Positions 1-9,909 of a stretch of DNA of 64,000 nucleotides are shown piece after piece. The stretch is from Actinacidiphila alni (lineage in GTDB: Bacteria > Actinomycetota > Actinomycetes > Streptomycetales > Streptomycetaceae): assembly GCF_900112845.1 (NCBI RefSeq), contig NZ_FONG01000016.1, forward strand, positions 124,001-188,000. The letters are read 5' to 3'. The position numbers and the translations under genes are program-made. Below the pieces are notes generated by a model that saw only the letters and a list, made by a program, of their open reading frames with translations, did no database searches and was not told where the DNA came from. The first letter of the stretch is position 1; each line of letters begins with the position of its first letter.

Positions 1-644
1 GCACCGAGGCCGAGCGGCCCGGCGTGTTCGGCGCCGAGGCCCGCTACGTCATCCCGCGCTTCGTCGAGCGCACCTCGCAGGGTGTGCGCGAGTACGACCC
101 GTACGCGAAGCTCTTCGAGGAGCGCGTGATCTTCCTCGGCGTGCAGATCGACGACGCGTCGGCCAACGACGTCATGGCGCAGCTGCTGTGCCTGGAGTCG
201 ATGGACCCCGACCGGGACATCTCGGTCTACATCAACAGCCCCGGCGGCTCCTTCACGGCGCTGACGGCGATCTACGACACGATGCAGTTCGTCAAGCCCG
301 ACATCCAGACGGTCTGCATGGGCCAGGCGGCGTCCGCCGCGGCCGTGCTGCTGGCCGCGGGCAGCCCCGGCAAGCGGATGGCGCTGCCGAACGCGCGGGT
401 GCTGATCCACCAGCCGTACAGCGAGACCGGCCGCGGTCAGGTCTCCGACCTGGAGATCGCCGCCAACGAGATCATCCGGATGCGGCAGCAGCTCGAGGAG
501 ATGCTGGCCAAGCACTCCACGACGCCGATCGAGCAGATCCGCGACGACATCGAGCGCGACAAGATCCTCACCGCTGAGGAATCCCTGGCGTACGGCCTGG
601 TGGACCAGATCGTCTCCACCCGTAAGAACGCCGTGACGGTCTGA
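1..644 (+). CDS. clpP: ATP-dependent Clp protease proteolytic subunit (ClpP2-like), 5' end cut by window edge
   Basis: Serine peptidase subunit that forms the barrel paired with the ClpX or ClpC unfoldase. The frame is open to the left edge; a GTG at 24 is the first start codon seen, but the true start probably lies outside the window. Counted from that GTG, the catalytic Ser is 104 (in GQAAS), His 129 (in LIHQP) and Asp 179 (in ERDK). The handle helix and the C-terminal AYGLVDQIVSTRK are present, so the enzyme looks active. In Streptomyces two clpP genes usually sit directly before clpX, and this one matches the second copy. The gap of about 165 bases to clpX has its own -10-like box. Confidence 0.95.
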   Translation, partial: TEAERPGVFGAEARYVIPRFVERTSQGVREYDPYAKLFEERVIFLGVQIDDASANDVMAQLLCLESMDPDRDISVYINSPGGSFTALTAIYDTMQFVKPDIQTVCMGQAASAAAVLLAAGSPGKRMALPNARVLIHQPYSETGRGQVSDLEIAANEIIRMRQQLEEMLAKHSTTPIEQIRDDIERDKILTAEESLAYGLVDQIVSTRKNAVTV

Positions 645-741
645 ACACAGTCGGACAACGGACCGGTCGCGTGAGCGGCCCTCCTCGGACTCCGCGCAGC
701 GAGTACGTCCAAGGGGGGCCCACACGGGGGGCGCGGCAAGG

Positions 742-747
742 TACCGT
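742..747 (+). promoter_or_regulatory. candidate -10 box for clpX (TACCGT)
   Basis: TACCGT fits the actinobacterial TANNNT pattern. Transcription from it would begin near 754, downstream of an in-frame ATG at 750 and upstream of the GTG at 810. This supports 810 as the clpX start. No convincing -35 is seen. Confidence 0.35.
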
Positions 748-809
748 CGATGAGAGAAGCACCAGGTTCCGTTGATCCCGGCGGATCCCAGGCGAAGGGG
801 AACTACCTC

Positions 810-2093
<1,284 letters not shown>

Positions 2094-2130
2094 CGCTCAC
2101 CGCGCGACAACAGCAGGCGGCAACAGCACG

Positions 2131-2163
2131 AAGGGGGCGCCCGGTTCTTCCGGGCGCCCCCTT
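2131..2163 (+). terminator. Rho-independent-type hairpin after clpX
   Basis: Perfect 14-bp inverted repeat (2131-2144 with 2150-2163) around a 5-base loop, 37 bases after the clpX stop. There is no long T run, which is usual in Streptomyces. It also lies beyond the stop of the convergent gene that ends at 2246. Confidence 0.85.
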
Positions 2164-2245
2164 TCGTATGCGCTCCGCACGCGCCGTACGCCGTACGTGC
2201 CATGCGTCGTACGCGTCGTGCGCCGTACGCGTCGTGCGCCCGCGG

Positions 2246-3187
2246 TCAGTTGAGCGGCACCCGCACGTCGTGCCGTACCTTCGCGGTCAGTTCGGCCGCG
2301 TCGTTGATCGGCATGCCGTCACCGGACCCGGTGGCGGCCACCGTCAGGTCGATCGGCAGCGTGTAGCCGACGGTGCTGTAGTCGGCCCACAGGCAGATCG
2401 GCGTGGTGAACGACTTGGTGCCCTCGGTGTACTTGGTGCTCTGGCACTTCATGACGGCGTCGTCCATGCCGGCCGGCTTGACCGTCTGCGGGCTGCCGAT
2501 CAGCTCGGTCTTGCCGCTGTCGGAGCCGGAGTCCTTGCTCGCCTGCTTCTTGAGGTCGGCGAACATGCCGTCGACCACCTTCTGCGGGTCGGCGACCTTG
2601 CCGTACACGCCGCTGAACTGGAGCAGCTTGCCGGTCAGTTCGGAACCGCTGGTGTAACCGGCGGAGACCTTCGTCGGGTTGGAGACGCCGAGGCCCTTGA
2701 GCAGGGTGACATCGTCGTCGTCGAAGCCGTCGCTGGAGCCGCTGCCGTCCTTGCTCTTGGTGTACGTGCCCGCGACGGTGTCCGGCGTGATCAGCTTGTA
2801 CTGCTTGCCGTCGTTCTTGACCGAGCCGCTGCCGCCCTTGTCGTCGTCACCGCCCTTGGTGACGAAGAAGACGCCGGCGCCGATCGCCACCAGCGCCACC
2901 ACGGCGCCCACAATGATCCCGGTGCGCTTGCCCGAACCGCCGCCCTGCGGCGGCACCGGCGGCTGGCCGTAGCCGTAGCCGGGCTGCTGCGGCGGCACCT
3001 GGCCGTACGGCGCGTGTGGCGGCTGGCCCTGCTGCGGGTAGCCGTAACCGGGCTGGCCCTGCTGCTGGCCGTACGGTGCCTGCGGCGGCTGGCCGTATCC
3101 GCCCTGCTGGGGCGGCTGGGGCTGCCCGTAGCCGCCCTGCGGGGGCTGCTGCCCGTACGGGTTCGGCGGCGGCTGGTTGTAACTCAT
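2246..3187 (-). CDS. Pro/Gln/Gly/Tyr-rich single-pass membrane protein, extracellular C-terminal domain
   Basis: Unknown function. Residues 1 to about 85 are a low-complexity cytoplasmic tail built from YGQPP, GGYGQ and PQQPGYGYG blocks. A GKR stop-transfer and one membrane helix (TGIIVGAVVALVAIGAGVFFV) follow at about 88-108. Next comes an acidic Gly/Ser/Lys linker, and then a globular extracytoplasmic domain of about 180 residues with two Cys, which could form a disulfide. Streptomyces encode many proteins of this build. The gene is divergent from valS, with 119 bases between them. Confidence 0.85.
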   Translation of the reverse strand: MSYNQPPPNPYGQQPPQGGYGQPQPPQQGGYGQPPQAPYGQQQGQPGYGYPQQGQPPHAPYGQVPPQQPGYGYGQPPVPPQGGGSGKRTGIIVGAVVALVAIGAGVFFVTKGGDDDKGGSGSVKNDGKQYKLITPDTVAGTYTKSKDGSGSSDGFDDDDVTLLKGLGVSNPTKVSAGYTSGSELTGKLLQFSGVYGKVADPQKVVDGMFADLKKQASKDSGSDSGKTELIGSPQTVKPAGMDDAVMKCQSTKYTEGTKSFTTPICLWADYSTVGYTLPIDLTVAATGSGDGMPINDAAELTAKVRHDVRVPLN

Positions 3188-3254
3188 GTCTGGTGGTCCC
3201 CTCCGTTAACGACCGTCGGACCATCCTCGCGGATCCTTTATCGGGTTCTTACAG

Positions 3255-3294
3255 CGGGGGCGATACGGATTCGTAACGGGATGGTCCGCCCCCG
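3255..3294 (+). promoter_or_regulatory. hairpin-capable repeat in the valS promoter region
   Basis: An 8-bp inverted repeat, 3255-3262 with 3287-3294 (CGGGGGCG / CGCCCCCG), lies just before the TAGAAT box. No T-box features are seen. If valS mRNA is leaderless, this is a DNA element of the promoter (spacer or -35 region), not an RNA leader. Confidence 0.3.
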
Positions 3295-3300
3295 TAGAAT
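3295..3300 (+). promoter_or_regulatory. -10 box of valS (TAGAAT), leaderless arrangement
   Basis: TAGAAT lies 6 bases before the GTG start, so transcription should begin at or next to the start codon. No Shine-Dalgarno sequence is present. A -35 is not obvious. Confidence 0.6.
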
Positions 3301-3306
3301 CGTGCC

Positions 3307-5940
3307 GTGACCGACAACTCTCAGCAGAGCCCCGACCGCGGGCCGCACAGCACCCCTGAACTGCCGACCACGTACGCGCCGGCCGAGGTAGAGGGGGCGC
3401 TGTACGAGCGCTGGGTGGAGCGCGGTTACTTCGAGGCGGACGCCAAGAGCGAGCGTCCCCCGTACACCATCGTCATCCCGCCGCCGAACGTCACGGGCAG
3501 CCTCCACCTGGGCCACGCCTTCCAGCACACGCTGATGGACGCCCTCACCCGCCGCAAGCGGATGCAGGGCTACGAGTCGCTGTGGCTGCCGGGCATGGAC
3601 CACGCGGGCATCGCCACCCAGAACAAGGTGGAGCAGCAGCTCGCCGAGGAGGGCAAGTCCCGGCACGACATCGGGCGCGAGGCGTTCGTCGAGCGGGTCT
3701 GGCAGTGGAAAGAGGAGTACGGCGGCCGGATCCTCGGCCAGATGCGCCGCCTCGGCGACGGTGTCGACTGGTCCCGTGAGCGCTTCACCATGGACGAGGG
3801 CCTGTCGCGGGCCGTCCGGGCCATCTTCAAGAAGCTCTACGACGACGGCCTGATCTACCGGGCCGAGCGGATCATCAACTGGTGCCCGCGCTGCATGACG
3901 GCGCTGTCCGACATCGAGGTCGACTACCAGGACGACGACGGCGAGCTGGTCTCGCTGAAGTACGGCGAGGGCGAGGACACCGTCGTCGTCGCGACCACCC
4001 GGGTCGAGACGATGCTCGGCGACACCGCCGTCGCGGTCCACCCGGACGACGCGCGCTACGCGCACCTGGTCGGCAAGCGGATCAAGCTGCCGCTCACCGA
4101 CCGGACGATCCCGGTCGTCGCGGACACGCACGTCGACCCGGAGTTCGGCACCGGCGCGGTCAAGGTGACGCCCGCGCACGACCCCAACGACTTCGCGATC
4201 GGCCAGCGGCACGGCCTGGAGTCGCTGACGATCATGGACGAGCGCGCGGTGATCACCATCCCCGGCCCGTTCCAGGGCCTGGACCGCTTCGAGGCGCGCT
4301 CCGCGATCGTCGAGGCGCTGCGCGAACAGGGCCGGATCGTCGCCGAGAAGCGCCCGTACGTCCACTCCGTCGGCCACTGCTCGCGCTGCAAGACCACCGT
4401 CGAGCCGCGGCTGTCGCTCCAGTGGTGGGTCAAGGTCGAGCCGCTGGCGAAGGCCGCGGGTGACGCGGTCCGCGACGGCCGGGTGACGATCCACCCCAAG
4501 GAGATGGAGAAGCGGTACTTCGACTGGGTCGACAACATGCACGACTGGTGCATCTCACGCCAGTTGTGGTGGGGCCACCGCATCCCCGTCTGGTACGGGC
4601 CGAACGGCGAGCAGATCTGCGTCGGACCCGACGAGGAGGTCCCGGAGGGCGAGGGCTGGACGCAGGACGCGGATGTCCTGGACACCTGGTTCTCCTCCGG
4701 CCTGTGGCCGTTCTCCACCCTCGGCTGGCCCGAACGGACCCCGGACCTGGAGAAGTTCTACCCGACCGACGTCCTGCTCACCGGCCACGACATCATCTTC
4801 TTCTGGGTCGCCCGGATGATGATGTTCGGCCTGTACGCGATGGACGGCGTCGCGCCCTTCCACACCATCGCGCTGACCGGCCTGGTCCGCGACGAGTTCG
4901 GCAAGAAGATGTCCAAGTCCAACCCCAACTCGGTGGACCCGCTGGACTGGATGGACGCGTACGGCTCGGACGCCGTCCGCTTCACCCTGGCCACCGGCGC
5001 CAACCCGGGCGCGGACGTGCCGATCGGCGAGGACTGGGTCAAGGCGTCCCGTAATTTCGCCAACAAGATCTGGAACGCCACCCGCTTCGCGCTGATGAAC
5101 GGCGCCACGGTCGACGGGCCGCTGCCCGCCCCGGCGGAGATGTCCGCCACCGACCGCTGGATCCTGTCCCGGCTCAACGCGGTGGTCGCCGAGGTCGACG
5201 CCTTCTACGAGGACTACCAGTTCGCGAAGCTCAGCGACGCGCTCTACCACTTCGCGTGGGACGAGGTCTTCGACTGGTACGTGGAGCTGTCCAAGACGGT
5301 CTTCTTCGCCGGCGGCGACGGCGCCCGGGTCTCCGGGCGGGTCCTCGGCGAGGTCCTGGACGTGATGCTGCGGCTGCTGCACCCGGTCGTCCCCTTCGTC
5401 ACCGAGACGCTGTGGACGACGCTGACCGGCGGCGAGTCCCTGGTGATCGCGGACTGGCCGCGCGACAGCGGCTTCCGGGACGCGGCCGCCGAGGCGGAGA
5501 TCGCCGAGGTCCAGCGGGTCGTCACCGAGGTCCGCCGCTTCCGCTCCGACCAGGGCCTCCAGCCCGGCCAGAAGGTCCCGGCGGTGCTGACGCTGGGGGA
5601 GACGCTGCTGGCGCCGCACGAGGACGCCATCCGCCAGGTGCTGCGCCTCCAGCCCGCGGGCGAGGGCTTCCACGCCACCGCGACGCTGCCCGTCGCGGGC
5701 GCCACCGTCGCCCTGGACCTGTCCGGCACGATCGACGTGGCGGCCGAGCGGAAGCGGCTCACCAAGGACCTGGGGCTGGCCGAGAAGGAGAAGGCCGACG
5801 CCGAGAAGAAGCTCGGCAATGAGGCGTTCCTCGGCAAGGCGCCCGAGCCGGTCGTCGCCAAGATCCGGACCCGGCTGGCGACCGCCGAGGCCGACATCGC
5901 CCGGATCACCGCCCAGATCGCGGCCCTGCCCGCGGGCTGA
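3307..5940 (+). CDS. valS: valine--tRNA ligase
   Basis: Class I aminoacyl-tRNA synthetase of 877 residues charging tRNA-Val. The HIGH-type signature HLGH is at 67-70, the KMSKS loop at 534-538 (preceded by FGKK), and the CP1 editing domain lies between them with its hydrolytic ATTR and GTG motifs. The anticodon-binding domain and a C-terminal coiled-coil arm (about residues 810-877, Lys/Glu/Ala-rich) complete the protein, so it is full length. Start GTG 3307 is set by the TAGAAT box six bases upstream. A very strong hairpin follows the gene. Confidence 0.98.
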   Translation: MTDNSQQSPDRGPHSTPELPTTYAPAEVEGALYERWVERGYFEADAKSERPPYTIVIPPPNVTGSLHLGHAFQHTLMDALTRRKRMQGYESLWLPGMDHAGIATQNKVEQQLAEEGKSRHDIGREAFVERVWQWKEEYGGRILGQMRRLGDGVDWSRERFTMDEGLSRAVRAIFKKLYDDGLIYRAERIINWCPRCMTALSDIEVDYQDDDGELVSLKYGEGEDTVVVATTRVETMLGDTAVAVHPDDARYAHLVGKRIKLPLTDRTIPVVADTHVDPEFGTGAVKVTPAHDPNDFAIGQRHGLESLTIMDERAVITIPGPFQGLDRFEARSAIVEALREQGRIVAEKRPYVHSVGHCSRCKTTVEPRLSLQWWVKVEPLAKAAGDAVRDGRVTIHPKEMEKRYFDWVDNMHDWCISRQLWWGHRIPVWYGPNGEQICVGPDEEVPEGEGWTQDADVLDTWFSSGLWPFSTLGWPERTPDLEKFYPTDVLLTGHDIIFFWVARMMMFGLYAMDGVAPFHTIALTGLVRDEFGKKMSKSNPNSVDPLDWMDAYGSDAVRFTLATGANPGADVPIGEDWVKASRNFANKIWNATRFALMNGATVDGPLPAPAEMSATDRWILSRLNAVVAEVDAFYEDYQFAKLSDALYHFAWDEVFDWYVELSKTVFFAGGDGARVSGRVLGEVLDVMLRLLHPVVPFVTETLWTTLTGGESLVIADWPRDSGFRDAAAEAEIAEVQRVVTEVRRFRSDQGLQPGQKVPAVLTLGETLLAPHEDAIRQVLRLQPAGEGFHATATLPVAGATVALDLSGTIDVAAERKRLTKDLGLAEKEKADAEKKLGNEAFLGKAPEPVVAKIRTRLATAEADIARITAQIAALPAG

Positions 5941-5994
5941 TCCGGGGGATCGCCGGTACGGCACGCTCACCGGGGCACGGCACGCTTACCGGGG

Positions 5995-6031
5995 CACGGG
6001 CCCGGACCGCAGCACGCGGTCCGGGCCCGTG
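5995..6031 (+). terminator. strong hairpin after valS
   Basis: Perfect 16-bp stem (5995-6010 with 6016-6031) with a 5-base loop, 54 bases after valS. Just upstream, at about 5957-5996, a 21-base motif (CGGCACGCTCACCGGGGCA) is tandemly duplicated with one change. The folC promoter begins right after the stem. Confidence 0.85.
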
Positions 6032-6054
6032 ACCGTGTCCGCCCACCGGCTCCG

Positions 6055-6060
6055 TAGACT
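6055..6060 (+). promoter_or_regulatory. -10 box of folC (TAGACT), leaderless arrangement
   Basis: TAGACT lies 7 bases before the folC GTG start, with no ribosome site between them. It resembles the box in front of valS. Confidence 0.55.
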
Positions 6061-6067
6061 GGTCGCC

Positions 6068-7624
6068 GTGAGCGACAACTCCCGATTTGCCGACGCCGGC
6101 CCCGACGGCCCCGACGACGCGTACGGTCCGGACGACGCGTACGACCCCGACGAACAGGACGGGTCCGGCGACGGCGGGGTCCGCGACGTCGACATGGCGG
6201 TCATCGAGGCGGGCAGCCGTACGCTGCGCGCCGGCGTCAGCCCGACCGCGGCCGAGGACGACGTCCCGGCCCGGCCCGCCGACCCCGCCGTCGACCGGGA
6301 ACTGCGGGAGGTCGAGGAGGAGCTGCTCGGCCGCTGGCCCGAGACGAAGCTGGAGCCGTCGCTCGACCGGATCGCCGCGCTGATGGACGTGCTCGGCGAG
6401 CCGCAGCGCGCCTACCCGTCGATCCACATCACCGGCACCAACGGCAAGACCAGCACCGCCCGGATGATCGAGCGGCTGCTGCTCTCCTTCGAGCTGCGCA
6501 CCGGCCGCTACACCAGCCCGCACGTGCAGTCCGTCACCGAGCGGATCAGCCTGGACGGCGCCCCGATCTCCGCCGAGAAGTTCATCGAGACCTACCGCGA
6601 CATCCAGCCCTTCGTCGGCATGGTGGACGACGCCCAGCCGCACCGGCTGTCCTTCTTCGAGGTGCTCACCGGCATGGCCTACGCGGCCTTCGCGGACGCG
6701 CCGGTGGACGTCGCGGTCGTCGAGGTCGGCATGGGCGGCGGCTGGGACGCCACCAATGTGGTGGACGGCCAGGTCGCCGTCGTCACCCCGATCGCGCTCG
6801 ACCACACCGACCGGCTCGGCCACACGCCGGGCGAGATCGCGGTGGAGAAGAGCGGCATCATCAAGAAGGACGCCACCGCCGTCCTGGCGCAACAGCCCGC
6901 CGACGCGGCCCAGACACTGCTCAAGCGGGCCGTCGAGGTGGACGCCACGGTCGCCCGCGAGGGCATGGAATTCGGCGTCGTGCACCGCGAGGTCGCCGTC
7001 GGCGGCCAGCTGCTGACGCTGCGCGGCCTCGGCGGCACGTACGAACAGGTCTTCCTGCCGCTGCACGGTGAGCACCAGGCGCGCAACGCGGCGGTCGCGC
7101 TCGCCGCCGTCGAGGCGTTCTTCGGCATCGGCAGCGTGCACGCCCGCACGCTGGACCTGGACACGGTGCGCGGCGCGTTCGCCGCCGTCACCTCGCCGGG
7201 CCGGCTCGAAGTGGTGCGCCGCAGCCCCACCGTGGTGCTGGACGCCGCGCACAATCCGGCCGGTGCGACGGCCGCGGCGGCCGCGGTCGGCGAGGCGTTC
7301 GGCTTCACGCACCTGGTCGGTGTCGTCGGCCCGAGCGGCGACAAGGACGTACGCGGGCTGCTCGAAGCCTTCGAGCCGGTCTTCGCCGAGGTGGTCGTCA
7401 CCCGCAATTCCACGCACCGCGCGATGGACGTGGACGAACTGGCCGCGCTCGCCGTCGAGGTGTTCGGCGAGGACCGGGTGCAGGTCGAGCCGCGGCTGGA
7501 CGACGCGCTGGAGGCGGCGATCACGCTCGCCGAGGACGAGGGCGAATTCTCCGGGGCCGGTGTGCTGGTGACCGGCTCGGTCATCACCGTGGGAGAGGCC
7601 CGGCTGCTGCTGGGCCGCAAGTGA
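6068..7624 (+). CDS. folC: bifunctional folylpolyglutamate synthase / dihydrofolate synthase
   Basis: Mur-ligase-like enzyme that adds glutamate to folates and probably dihydropteroate; 518 residues. The P-loop is ITGTNGKTS, with the first Gly at about 123, followed by TSPHVQSVTERI and the C-terminal Mur-ligase domain with VLDAAHNPAGA. The first ~70 residues are an extra acidic, Asp/Gly/Pro-rich stretch (GPDDAYGPDDAYDPDEQD) beyond the usual core. The frame is open further upstream inside valS, but the TAGACT box and the hairpin at 5995-6031 place the start at GTG 6068. DUF4233 and ndk follow. Confidence 0.95.
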   Translation: MSDNSRFADAGPDGPDDAYGPDDAYDPDEQDGSGDGGVRDVDMAVIEAGSRTLRAGVSPTAAEDDVPARPADPAVDRELREVEEELLGRWPETKLEPSLDRIAALMDVLGEPQRAYPSIHITGTNGKTSTARMIERLLLSFELRTGRYTSPHVQSVTERISLDGAPISAEKFIETYRDIQPFVGMVDDAQPHRLSFFEVLTGMAYAAFADAPVDVAVVEVGMGGGWDATNVVDGQVAVVTPIALDHTDRLGHTPGEIAVEKSGIIKKDATAVLAQQPADAAQTLLKRAVEVDATVAREGMEFGVVHREVAVGGQLLTLRGLGGTYEQVFLPLHGEHQARNAAVALAAVEAFFGIGSVHARTLDLDTVRGAFAAVTSPGRLEVVRRSPTVVLDAAHNPAGATAAAAAVGEAFGFTHLVGVVGPSGDKDVRGLLEAFEPVFAEVVVTRNSTHRAMDVDELAALAVEVFGEDRVQVEPRLDDALEAAITLAEDEGEFSGAGVLVTGSVITVGEARLLLGRK

Positions 7625-7636
7625 GGGGGCGACGCG

Positions 7637-8014
7637 ATGCGGACGCTGTGCGCGAGCACGCTGATCGGTGAGTTCTTCGTCATCGGCTTCGCCGGTCTGG
7701 TCGCGATGAAGCAGGACGACCTGTCGATGGGCGCGGTGTGGGCGGTGTGCGGGGTCGCGATGGCCCTGTGCGTCCTGCTGTGCGGTGTCCTCACCCGGCC
7801 GGGCGCGCTGGGCGTCGGCTGGGCGTTGCAGGCCGCGCTGGTCGTCAGCGGCTACTGGGTGGGCACGATGCTCTTCCTCGGGGTCATCTTCGCGGGCCTG
7901 TGGTGGGCGTCGATCCACTACGGCCGCAAGGTCGACGAGATCAAGGCGCGGCACGCCGCCGCGGCGGCCGGTGCGCCGGGCCCGGTGTCCGCCGGGACCC
8001 GTCCGCCCTTGTAG
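7637..8014 (+). CDS. DUF4233 family small integral membrane protein
   Basis: 125 residues with about four predicted membrane helices (around 5-25, 33-52, 60-78 and 80-98) and a charged tail ending GTRPPL. It belongs to the DUF4233 group that in actinobacteria sits between folC and ndk; its function is unknown. A GAGGGGG ribosome site precedes ATG 7637, and the folC stop is only 12 bases upstream, so it is probably co-transcribed with folC. Confidence 0.85.
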   Translation: MRTLCASTLIGEFFVIGFAGLVAMKQDDLSMGAVWAVCGVAMALCVLLCGVLTRPGALGVGWALQAALVVSGYWVGTMLFLGVIFAGLWWASIHYGRKVDEIKARHAAAAAGAPGPVSAGTRPPL

Positions 8015-8017
8015 GCT
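8012..8017 (+). promoter_or_regulatory. candidate -10 box for ndk (TAGGCT)
   Basis: TAGGCT overlaps the end of the preceding gene and would give a leader of about 50 bases before the ndk GTG at 8074. Confidence 0.35.
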
Positions 8018-8073
8018 CGTCATACCCGTACACCGGGAGTCCCGTACACCCCGCACACCGCAGGAGCCGTCCC

Positions 8074-8487
8074 GTGTCGCAGCGCACCCTTGTCCTCCTC
8101 AAGCCGGACACCGTCCGCCGCGGCCTGATCGGCGAGGTCGTCGGCCGTATCGAGCGCAAGGCGGGCTGGTCGATCACCGCGCTCGAACTGCGCACCCTGG
8201 ACCGGGGCACGCTGGAGCAGCACTACGCCGAGCACGTCGGCCGGCCGTTCTACGAGCCGCTGATGGACTTCATGGCGTCCGGCCCGGCCGTCGCGCTGGT
8301 CGTCGAGGGCGAGCGGGTCGTCGAGGGCGTGCGCGCGCTGGCCGGTCCGACCGATCCGATCGCCGCCGCGCCGGGCTCCATTCGGGGGGACTTCGGGACG
8401 ATTGTCCGGGAGAATCTCATCCACGCCTCGGACTCCGAGGAGTCCGCGGAGCGGGAGATCAAAATCTTCTTCCCCGGTCTGGCCTAA
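8074..8487 (+). CDS. ndk: nucleoside-diphosphate kinase
   Basis: Ping-pong kinase that balances NTP and dNTP pools; 137 residues, the normal length. The catalytic His is in NLIHASDS near residue 117, and the N-terminal MSQRTLVLLKPD and the Kpn-loop region (PTDPIAAAPGSIRG) match the family. Start GTG 8074 has CAGGAG (8061-8066) at good spacing. It ends in the typical KIFFPGLA. Confidence 0.97.
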   Translation: MSQRTLVLLKPDTVRRGLIGEVVGRIERKAGWSITALELRTLDRGTLEQHYAEHVGRPFYEPLMDFMASGPAVALVVEGERVVEGVRALAGPTDPIAAAPGSIRGDFGTIVRENLIHASDSEESAEREIKIFFPGLA

Positions 8488-8704
8488 CCCTCCGACCTGG
8501 TTGTTCGGGCCCGATCCGGTGCGGTACGGCGTATCTGACGGGCCGTCGGACCCGGTCGGCGTACGGATTCGCGGCGCCACGGGCATATGACGAGGGCGCC
8601 GGGGAACCAAACACCCCGACACGGCGTCACCATTACTGAGGTCCGCTGTGTGTTCTGATGACAATGACGTCGGAACCCCGACCCCGTGCCCCGCCGGGCG
8701 CGAC

Positions 8705-8710
8705 TACGAT
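8705..8710 (+). promoter_or_regulatory. candidate -10 box for the mreB operon (TACGAT)
   Basis: TACGAT gives a predicted start near 8717, a leader of about 34 bases and a GGAAGG site (8731-8736) before ATG 8751. It lies downstream of an in-frame ATG at 8658, which argues against that longer start. Confidence 0.4.
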
Positions 8711-8750
8711 GGAATCTCCGCTCAAGCTCGGGAAGGCCAGACGTATCCAC

Positions 8751-9785
8751 ATGGCGAACAACATGTCGTTCATCGGCCGTGACATGGCAGTCGACCTCGG
8801 GACGGCCAACACGCTGGTGTACGTCAGGGGCCGCGGGATCGTCCTGAACGAGCCGTCGGTCGTGGCGGTCAACACCAACACCGGCGGCATCCTGGCGGTC
8901 GGCGCCGAGGCCAAGAAGATGATCGGCCGGACCCCCGGCAACATCGTCGCGGTCCGCCCGCTCAAGGACGGCGTGATCGCCGACTTCGAGATCACCGAGC
9001 GCATGCTGCGCTACTTCATCCTCAAGATCCACAAGCGGCGCTACCTGGCCCGCCCGCGGGTCGTGGTCTGCGTGCCCTCCGGCATCACCGGGGTCGAGCG
9101 CCGCGCCGTGATCGAGGCGTCCACCCAGGCCGGCGCCCGTACCGTGCACATCATCGAGGAGCCGATGGCGGCGGCGATCGGCGCCGGGCTCCCGGTGCAC
9201 GAGGCCACCGGCAACATGGTGGTGGACATCGGCGGCGGCACCACCGAGGTCGCCGTGATCAGCCTCGGCGGCATCGTCACCGCGCAGTCCATCCGGGTCG
9301 CGGGCGACGAGCTGGACAACGCGATCATCCAGCACATCAAGAAGGAGTACAGCCTCCTGCTCGGTGAGCGCACCGCGGAGCAGATCAAGCTCACCATCGG
9401 TTCCGCGTTCGCCACCAAGGAGGACGAGGAGCACACCGAGATCCGCGGCCGCGACCTGGTCAGCGGCCTGCCCAAGACGGTGGTGATTTCCGCCGGCGAG
9501 GTCCGCAAGGCCATCGAGGAGCCGGTCAACGCGATCGTCGACGCGGTGAAGACCACCCTGGACAAGTGCCCGCCCGAGCTGTCCGGCGACATCATGGACC
9601 GGGGCATCGTGCTGGCCGGCGGCGGCGCGCTGCTGCGCGGCCTGGACGAGCGGCTGCGGCACGAGACGGGGATGCCGATCCACATCGCCGAGTCGCCGCT
9701 GGACTGCGTGGCGCTGGGCGCGGGCAAGTGCGTCGAGGAATTCGAGGCGCTCCAGCAGGTACTCGACTCCTCGCCACGCAGGTGA
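8751..9785 (+). CDS. mreB: rod-shape determining protein MreB
   Basis: Actin-like ATPase. In Streptomyces MreB works with MreC, MreD, PBP2 and RodA mainly in building the spore wall. 344 residues, with phosphate-1 loop DLGTANTLVY, phosphate-2 DIGGGTTEVAVI and adenosine motif LAGGGALLRGL. I chose ATG 8751 (MANNMSFIGRD) with GGAAGG upstream; MSFIG at 8763 and the ATG at 8658 are alternatives. First gene of the morphogenesis operon. Confidence 0.96.
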   Translation: MANNMSFIGRDMAVDLGTANTLVYVRGRGIVLNEPSVVAVNTNTGGILAVGAEAKKMIGRTPGNIVAVRPLKDGVIADFEITERMLRYFILKIHKRRYLARPRVVVCVPSGITGVERRAVIEASTQAGARTVHIIEEPMAAAIGAGLPVHEATGNMVVDIGGGTTEVAVISLGGIVTAQSIRVAGDELDNAIIQHIKKEYSLLLGERTAEQIKLTIGSAFATKEDEEHTEIRGRDLVSGLPKTVVISAGEVRKAIEEPVNAIVDAVKTTLDKCPPELSGDIMDRGIVLAGGGALLRGLDERLRHETGMPIHIAESPLDCVALGAGKCVEEFEALQQVLDSSPRR

Positions 9786-9909
9786 GGCACCGGCAGCACA
9801 CGGGCTCACCGGCCGCCCGCAGCGACGGCGGAAACCCGCCCCACAAGCTCTGACCGGCCGCGGTGCACAGCGGCGGCAGGTCCGATGAGGAAGGCACGGA
9901 CTGGCGCCC

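Noticed and set aside
3188..3306. T-box or riboswitch leader before valS
   Set aside because: The promoter box is six bases from the start, so there is almost no leader RNA; no T-box features are visible.
8658..8750. Longer MreB start at ATG 8658
   Set aside because: The added residues are not conserved and lie upstream of a likely -10 box and a ribosome site for ATG 8751.
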